From the NCBI GenBank assembly GCA_964449455.1, contig CAYUYV010000005.1:1-64000 (forward strand): DNA of 64,000 nt, read 5' to 3'. The notes under the pieces are model-generated. The model worked only from the letters and a program-made list of their open reading frames with translations, was not told where the DNA came from and made no database searches. This stretch comes from CAYUYV01 sp964449455. GTDB taxonomy: Bacteria > Pseudomonadota > Alphaproteobacteria > JAJFIK01. Shown one piece after another: positions 60,419-64,000 of this stretch (the stretch's first letter is position 1; each line of letters starts with the position of its first letter). The translations under genes were made by a program, and so were the position numbers.

Positions 60419-61816
60419 ATGTCCCAGAGACACAAGACGACACTCCAGGGTCTCACCGACGAACGGCGCCGGACGGCCCTCAAGCAGATGGCTGCTCTGA
60501 GCGCCTTTGCTGGCTCCGGTTTCGGCGGCGCCCTCGCCGCCCTCGCCGCCCCCGCCAATCGGGATGCGGTGGGTGCACCCTATCGGGCCCTGGTCTGCCT
60601 CTTCCAATATGGCGGCAATGATCACGCCAATTTCCTGCCCCCCCTCGACAATGACCGCTACCGCGTCTATGCGCGCCACCGGGAAAATTTGGCCCTTGAC
60701 CGTGGCAAGCTCCATTCCTTGCGGCCGCGTGCCGGCATGGATCCAATGCTGGGTATTCATCCGTCTACACCCAATCTGGCAAAGCTGTTCGAGGCCGGCG
60801 AGGCCGCAACCGTCCTGAATGTGGGGCCGCTCGTGGTGCCTACCACCAAGGCGGATTGGGACAACGGGCGCGTGCCCGTACCGCTCCAGCTTTTTTCCCA
60901 TTCGGACCAGCGACGCGCCTGGTTCGCGGCAACCCCGGCGACCCTGTCGGACACGGGTTGGCTTGGCCGGCTCGCTGATCTGCTGGAGCCCCAATTTAAT
61001 GGTGCCAGCCCTGTGGCATCCACCATCACCACCAAGGGCATGGAGCTGATCCTTCAGGGCAACACGGCCCGCAGCTACAGCCTGAGCCGGAAGGGCGCAC
61101 CGTCCATCTGGGCCCGGACCAAACTCTTTGGCAGTGAACGCAACGCCAGGGCCCTCGAAGCCCTGATGACCCGTCCGAACCCGCATCTTCTGGCCGGCGC
61201 CGTGGCCCAGCAGAACAGCCGGTCTTTCAAAAGCGGCGATCTTTATCGCGCCGCCGCCGCACGCAGGCCCGTCAATTTAAACACCTTCCCCGACACAAAA
61301 CTCGGCCAGCAGCTTGGCAATATTGCCCAGTCCATTTTTGCGGCAAGCGATCTGGGCCACCGGCGTCAGGTGTTCTTTGCCGGGACGGGAAGCTGGGATT
61401 TCCATGCTGGCCTGCTTGACCGCCAGGACGCACTTTTGAGCGAGACGGACGAGGCCGTGTCCCATTTCCGCAGCGTTATGCAGGAGGCGGGCCTGTGGGA
61501 CAGCGTCACCGTGTTCACCGCAGGTGATTTCGGACGGGCCCTGCTTGGCAATGGTCGGGGCACAGATCATGGCTGGGGCGGGCATCACATGGTGTTTGGT
61601 GGGTCGGTTGCGGGTGGGCGCTATGTGGGCCAGATGCCGGAAATTGGTCTCGGCACGGCCGAAGATGCCGGTGAAGGCCGGCTGATCCCAACCCTGTCCA
61701 TGTCCCAATATGCGGCGGAACTGGTGCGGTGGCTGGGGGCGAGCGCCGAGGCCATCGATCTTGTCCTGCCGAACCTGCAATATTTCGATCGCACGCCGCT
61801 CGGCCTGTTCCGGTAG
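60419..61816 (+). CDS. DUF1501 domain protein, probably Tat-exported
   Basis: 465 residues. N-terminal 'RRTALKQMAALSAFAGSGFGGALAALAAPA' is a twin-arginine signal. The body matches DUF1501: 'LVCLFQYGGNDHANFLPPLDNDRYRVYARHRENLAL', 'MLGIHPSTPNLAKLFEAGEAATVLNVGPLVVPT', 'LFSHSDQRRAWFA', 'GSWDFHAGLLDRQDALLSETDEAVSHFRSVM', 'VTVFTAGDFGRALLGNGRGTDHGWGGHHMVFGG', a pattern resembling the alkaline-phosphatase/sulfatase superfamily metal sites. The substrate is unknown. A GTG nine codons upstream overlaps the DUF1800 stop (GTGA) and could couple translation. Confidence 0.87.
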   Translation: MSQRHKTTLQGLTDERRRTALKQMAALSAFAGSGFGGALAALAAPANRDAVGAPYRALVCLFQYGGNDHANFLPPLDNDRYRVYARHRENLALDRGKLHSLRPRAGMDPMLGIHPSTPNLAKLFEAGEAATVLNVGPLVVPTTKADWDNGRVPVPLQLFSHSDQRRAWFAATPATLSDTGWLGRLADLLEPQFNGASPVASTITTKGMELILQGNTARSYSLSRKGAPSIWARTKLFGSERNARALEALMTRPNPHLLAGAVAQQNSRSFKSGDLYRAAAARRPVNLNTFPDTKLGQQLGNIAQSIFAASDLGHRRQVFFAGTGSWDFHAGLLDRQDALLSETDEAVSHFRSVMQEAGLWDSVTVFTAGDFGRALLGNGRGTDHGWGGHHMVFGGSVAGGRYVGQMPEIGLGTAEDAGEGRLIPTLSMSQYAAELVRWLGASAEAIDLVLPNLQYFDRTPLGLFR

Positions 61817-62030
61817 TCCCAGCGTTGGGACACCAGCCGCGTCTCAGGTCAATCGAGCGAAACCGCACCTGCGCCGTGGCAATGGCATTCCACGCCAGAC
61901 TTTCGATCTCTTCCCCAAGAAGCGCGAATGGCGCTTCACCGACGGCGCACCAGATCAGCTCGTGAAAACCCTGCGCGGAATGGCTCAAAGCGTATTCACG
62001 CACGCCGCAATGACCGGCTGCGAATATGAC

Positions 62031-62948
62031 CTATTGCTGCGGCGGTGCGCGAAAGGCGCCACGACCGAGATTGGGCTTTTTCAGAATCAGCTCGTCGGTC
62101 GTGTAGTCAAAATCCATGATCCGCAGGCGTTCGACCTTCGCAAAATCCTCCGCCCGCTTCGGTGGTGCCAGCGACTTCACATGGGCAAGCAGGCGGTCAT
62201 CATCGCCGCCAAAGACCTCTTCCTTGTACCATTCGTAGAATTCGGACACCCGGATCGTCCGTCCCCGGGGCTTCACGGTGTCCTCCGAAGCCACGAAGGC
62301 ACGGGCCAGGGACTCCAGATCCAGATAGACCGTGTCCCCATGAAACGCCTTCGGATTGAGACCCGGACCGCCCTTGGCGCCCTGATACAGTCCGTATAGC
62401 ACCAGGGGATCGTCCCAATGGGCAAGCACGATCTTGTCCTCAATATCCTGGATGGACACGAGCACACCTTCGACCTGAACCCGCTTGATGGTCCAGATAC
62501 CGCCTGGCTCCTCACGTGTACCGCGTTCGTCGTCGACCTTTTTGCCGCGGCGTGATTCGAGCATCCCCTCAATGACCATCCAATTGTGCAGATTGAGCCA
62601 GTAGGCAAGTTGATGCTCCCGGCTCAGTTTCGTGACGGGCACCCGCTCCAGATAATCCCGGTAACGCCGCAGAACGGCCATGCCCTCAACGCCCATACGG
62701 GAATAGGTCAGCATGGCACGGGGGCCGCGCCGCTCCGAAAAGGCCTTGAGGAACTGGTCGACGGGCGTGTAGTCGGGCTTGGCGGTGCTGTTGGGGTCGA
62801 AAGTGGCGAATTTGTCGTAGTTGCGGGCTTCTGGACCCATCATGGATGCCTGAGCCGTGGCGGCGCTGGCAAAAAGGCCGGTGCAAACGGCCAAGGACGA
62901 CAATGCGAGCGCAAAGGCAGCGCGGCGCGCAAACAGCGACGACAACAT
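62031..62948 (-). CDS. DUF547 domain protein, secreted
   Basis: 305 residues with a signal peptide ('FARRAAFALALSSLAVCTGLFASAATAQA') and a DUF547 domain (about 90-230): 'LSREHQLAYWLNLHNWMVIEGML', 'DIEDKIVLAHWDDPLVLYGLYQGAKGGPGLNPKAFHGDTVYLDLESLARAFVA'. The family is related in fold to thiol-type proteases or transglutaminase-like proteins but function is not established. The ATG at MLSSLFARRA starts the signal peptide; a longer start adds 12 residues. Convergent with DUF1501. Confidence 0.85.
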   Translation of the reverse strand: MLSSLFARRAAFALALSSLAVCTGLFASAATAQASMMGPEARNYDKFATFDPNSTAKPDYTPVDQFLKAFSERRGPRAMLTYSRMGVEGMAVLRRYRDYLERVPVTKLSREHQLAYWLNLHNWMVIEGMLESRRGKKVDDERGTREEPGGIWTIKRVQVEGVLVSIQDIEDKIVLAHWDDPLVLYGLYQGAKGGPGLNPKAFHGDTVYLDLESLARAFVASEDTVKPRGRTIRVSEFYEWYKEEVFGGDDDRLLAHVKSLAPPKRAEDFAKVERLRIMDFDYTTDELILKKPNLGRGAFRAPPQQ

Positions 62949-63077
62949 GGCTCTAATCCCCTGTAAATCCTGACTTCGCAGCATCGGCCCCGCGTCTTGG
63001 TTCGGAGCGGTCGCCGGCGCGTTATCGTTTGGTTCGCTGGGGAGAGCCTAGCAAATCAAGCCGCTCGGTGCACAAGG

Positions 63078-64000
63078 TTAGGATCGGCGGATCATATAGG
63101 GGCCAGGATCGACGGCGCGCACACCCCGGCGGACCTCGAAATGGAGCTGGGGCTCGTCCACGCTGCCCGAACTCCCGGCCCGGCCGATCATCTGGCCACG
63201 GCGCACCTGGTCCCCTTCGCGCACGGCATAGCTGTCGAGATGGGCATAGGCCGTCACGATCTCCTTGTCGTGCTTCACGAGGATGAGGCGGCCAAACCCC
63301 GGCACCAGATTGCCCCGATAGATCACGACACCATCGGCTGCCGCCCGCACCGGTGTTCCCGCGCCGACGGCAATATTGATCCCATCATTGAAGGCGCCCT
63401 TGCCCTTGGACCCATAGGGCGAGACGATCCGTCCCCGGACCGGCCAGTCGAGGCGCGGGGCCCCTTTCGGGACGGGCGGCGCGTTCCTGCTCGCAACCGC
63501 CGGCTGGGAAGATGGCGGCGTCGGGGCAATCAGGATACGGCGCGCCGGGGGGCGGTCATCATCATCGTCCCGGCCCCACCAGGCCTTGGGCCGGCTGCTC
63601 ACATCCCGGATGCTCCTGGGCCGGTTCGATGGCAGGGCCGCGGGACTGCGGCCTTCGGGAATGCGCAGCTTCACGCCGGGGCGCACCTGACCCGGATTTT
63701 CGATCCCGTTCCGCTCGGCAAGGCGCTTGTGATCGACCCCGTAGCGATGCGCGATCGTGATCAGGCTCTCATTTTCGCGCACGATATGGACGGCAGGCTC
63801 CGGCAACAGCAATCGATCCCCGGGGCGCAGGGTATAGGGTGGATCGGCCCGATTGAGGTCAATCAATTCGTCAACGGAGAGGTTCAGCCGCCGCGCAATG
63901 GAGTAATAGGTGTCCCCCTTGCGTACGGTGAGGACATAATCCTTGTCGGGACGGCCACCGGGATATTTGGGCCGGCTCCACTCAAGGCATCCAGACAACA
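63078..64000 (-). CDS. LysM / M23 (LytM) domain lipoprotein, cut by the window end
   Basis: The 5' end lies beyond the window. The visible part begins 'LSGCLEWSRP', a lipobox (LSGC), so it is a lipoprotein whose signal is missing. Two LysM repeats follow ('YVLTVRKGDTYYSIARRLNLSVDELIDLNRADPPYTLRPGDRLLLP' and 'VHIVRENESLITIAHRYGVDHKRLAERNGIENPGQVRPGVKLRIP'), a Pro/Arg/Asp-rich linker, and a LytM domain ('GRIVSPYGSKGKGAFNDGINIAVGAGTPVRAAADGVVIYRGNL', 'VTAYAHLDSYAVREGDQVRRGQMIGRAGSSGSVDEPQLHFEVRRG'). Usual zinc ligands are missing: 'FNDGIN' instead of HxGxD and 'QLH' instead of HLH. It therefore resembles NlpD/EnvC-type amidase activators rather than an active endopeptidase. Confidence 0.88.
   Translation of the reverse strand, partial: LSGCLEWSRPKYPGGRPDKDYVLTVRKGDTYYSIARRLNLSVDELIDLNRADPPYTLRPGDRLLLPEPAVHIVRENESLITIAHRYGVDHKRLAERNGIENPGQVRPGVKLRIPEGRSPAALPSNRPRSIRDVSSRPKAWWGRDDDDDRPPARRILIAPTPPSSQPAVASRNAPPVPKGAPRLDWPVRGRIVSPYGSKGKGAFNDGINIAVGAGTPVRAAADGVVIYRGNLVPGFGRLILVKHDKEIVTAYAHLDSYAVREGDQVRRGQMIGRAGSSGSVDEPQLHFEVRRGVRAVDPGPYMIRRS

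Overview
The window reads as chromosomal DNA of a motile, GC-rich alphaproteobacterium. Evidence seen here: an flbT-flaF-flagellin-flaG cluster with an FlmG-like flagellin glycosyltransferase, consensus sigma-54 promoters in front of both flagellins, an imuA-imuB-dnaE2 mutagenesis cassette with GTTC-N7-GTTC (alphaproteobacterial LexA) boxes, an NDUFS4-like complex I accessory subunit and a TipN-like polar coiled-coil protein. I cannot name the genus. No phage, insertion sequence or CRISPR array was seen. It is a draft assembly: three runs of exactly 100 N (5648-5747, 38018-38117, 43885-43984), each beside a short tandem repeat.

Layout. 1-5430: DoxX-like protein, HisC-type aminotransferase and nitronate monooxygenase on the minus strand, then a plus-strand pair, an exported flavin amine oxidase and a secreted RidA. 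5430-8400: repeat and gap, GH46-like/peptidoglycan-binding protein, NDUFS4-like protein, FkbM methyltransferase, tRNA-Arg(TCT). 8400-20000: trehalose-phosphatase fused to a degenerate HAD domain, a 1526-residue LamG/cadherin-like surface protein, a large TonB-dependent receptor with a perfect CRP-type site upstream, and an amidinotransferase-fold hydrolase. 20100-24200: EttA, free methionine-R-sulfoxide reductase, and an EAL protein with a dead GGDEF domain.

24300-30460: flagellar region (FlaG, two short flagellins, FlaF, FlbT, divergent FlmG-like TPR glycosyltransferase). These form one functional unit: flagellin transcription by sigma-54, mRNA control by FlbT/FlaF, and probable flagellin glycosylation. 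30660-34217: a MoxR ATPase, a VWA (CoxE-like) protein and an unassigned multi-pass membrane protein in one operon. 34229-40542: dnaE2, imuB and imuA under two abutting SOS boxes. 40690-48790: lipoprotein, MBL-fold hydrolase, Hpt protein, a roughly 940-bp stretch without a confident gene that holds an orphan consensus sigma-54 promoter and a gap, the TipN-like protein and a TonB-C-domain protein. 48800-53400: crotonase and a secreted S8-like protease with cadherin-like and RTX repeats. 53590-64000: VapBC toxin-antitoxin with a clear operator, SDR, DUF3237/CocE pair, TRIC channel, DUF1800/DUF1501 pair, DUF547 protein, and a LysM/M23 lipoprotein cut by the window end.

A recurring oddity is the number of small intergenic tandem repeats with unrelated units (7, 13, 14, 15, 16, 17, 18 and 19 bp), one of which lies inside imuB as an in-frame pentapeptide repeat.
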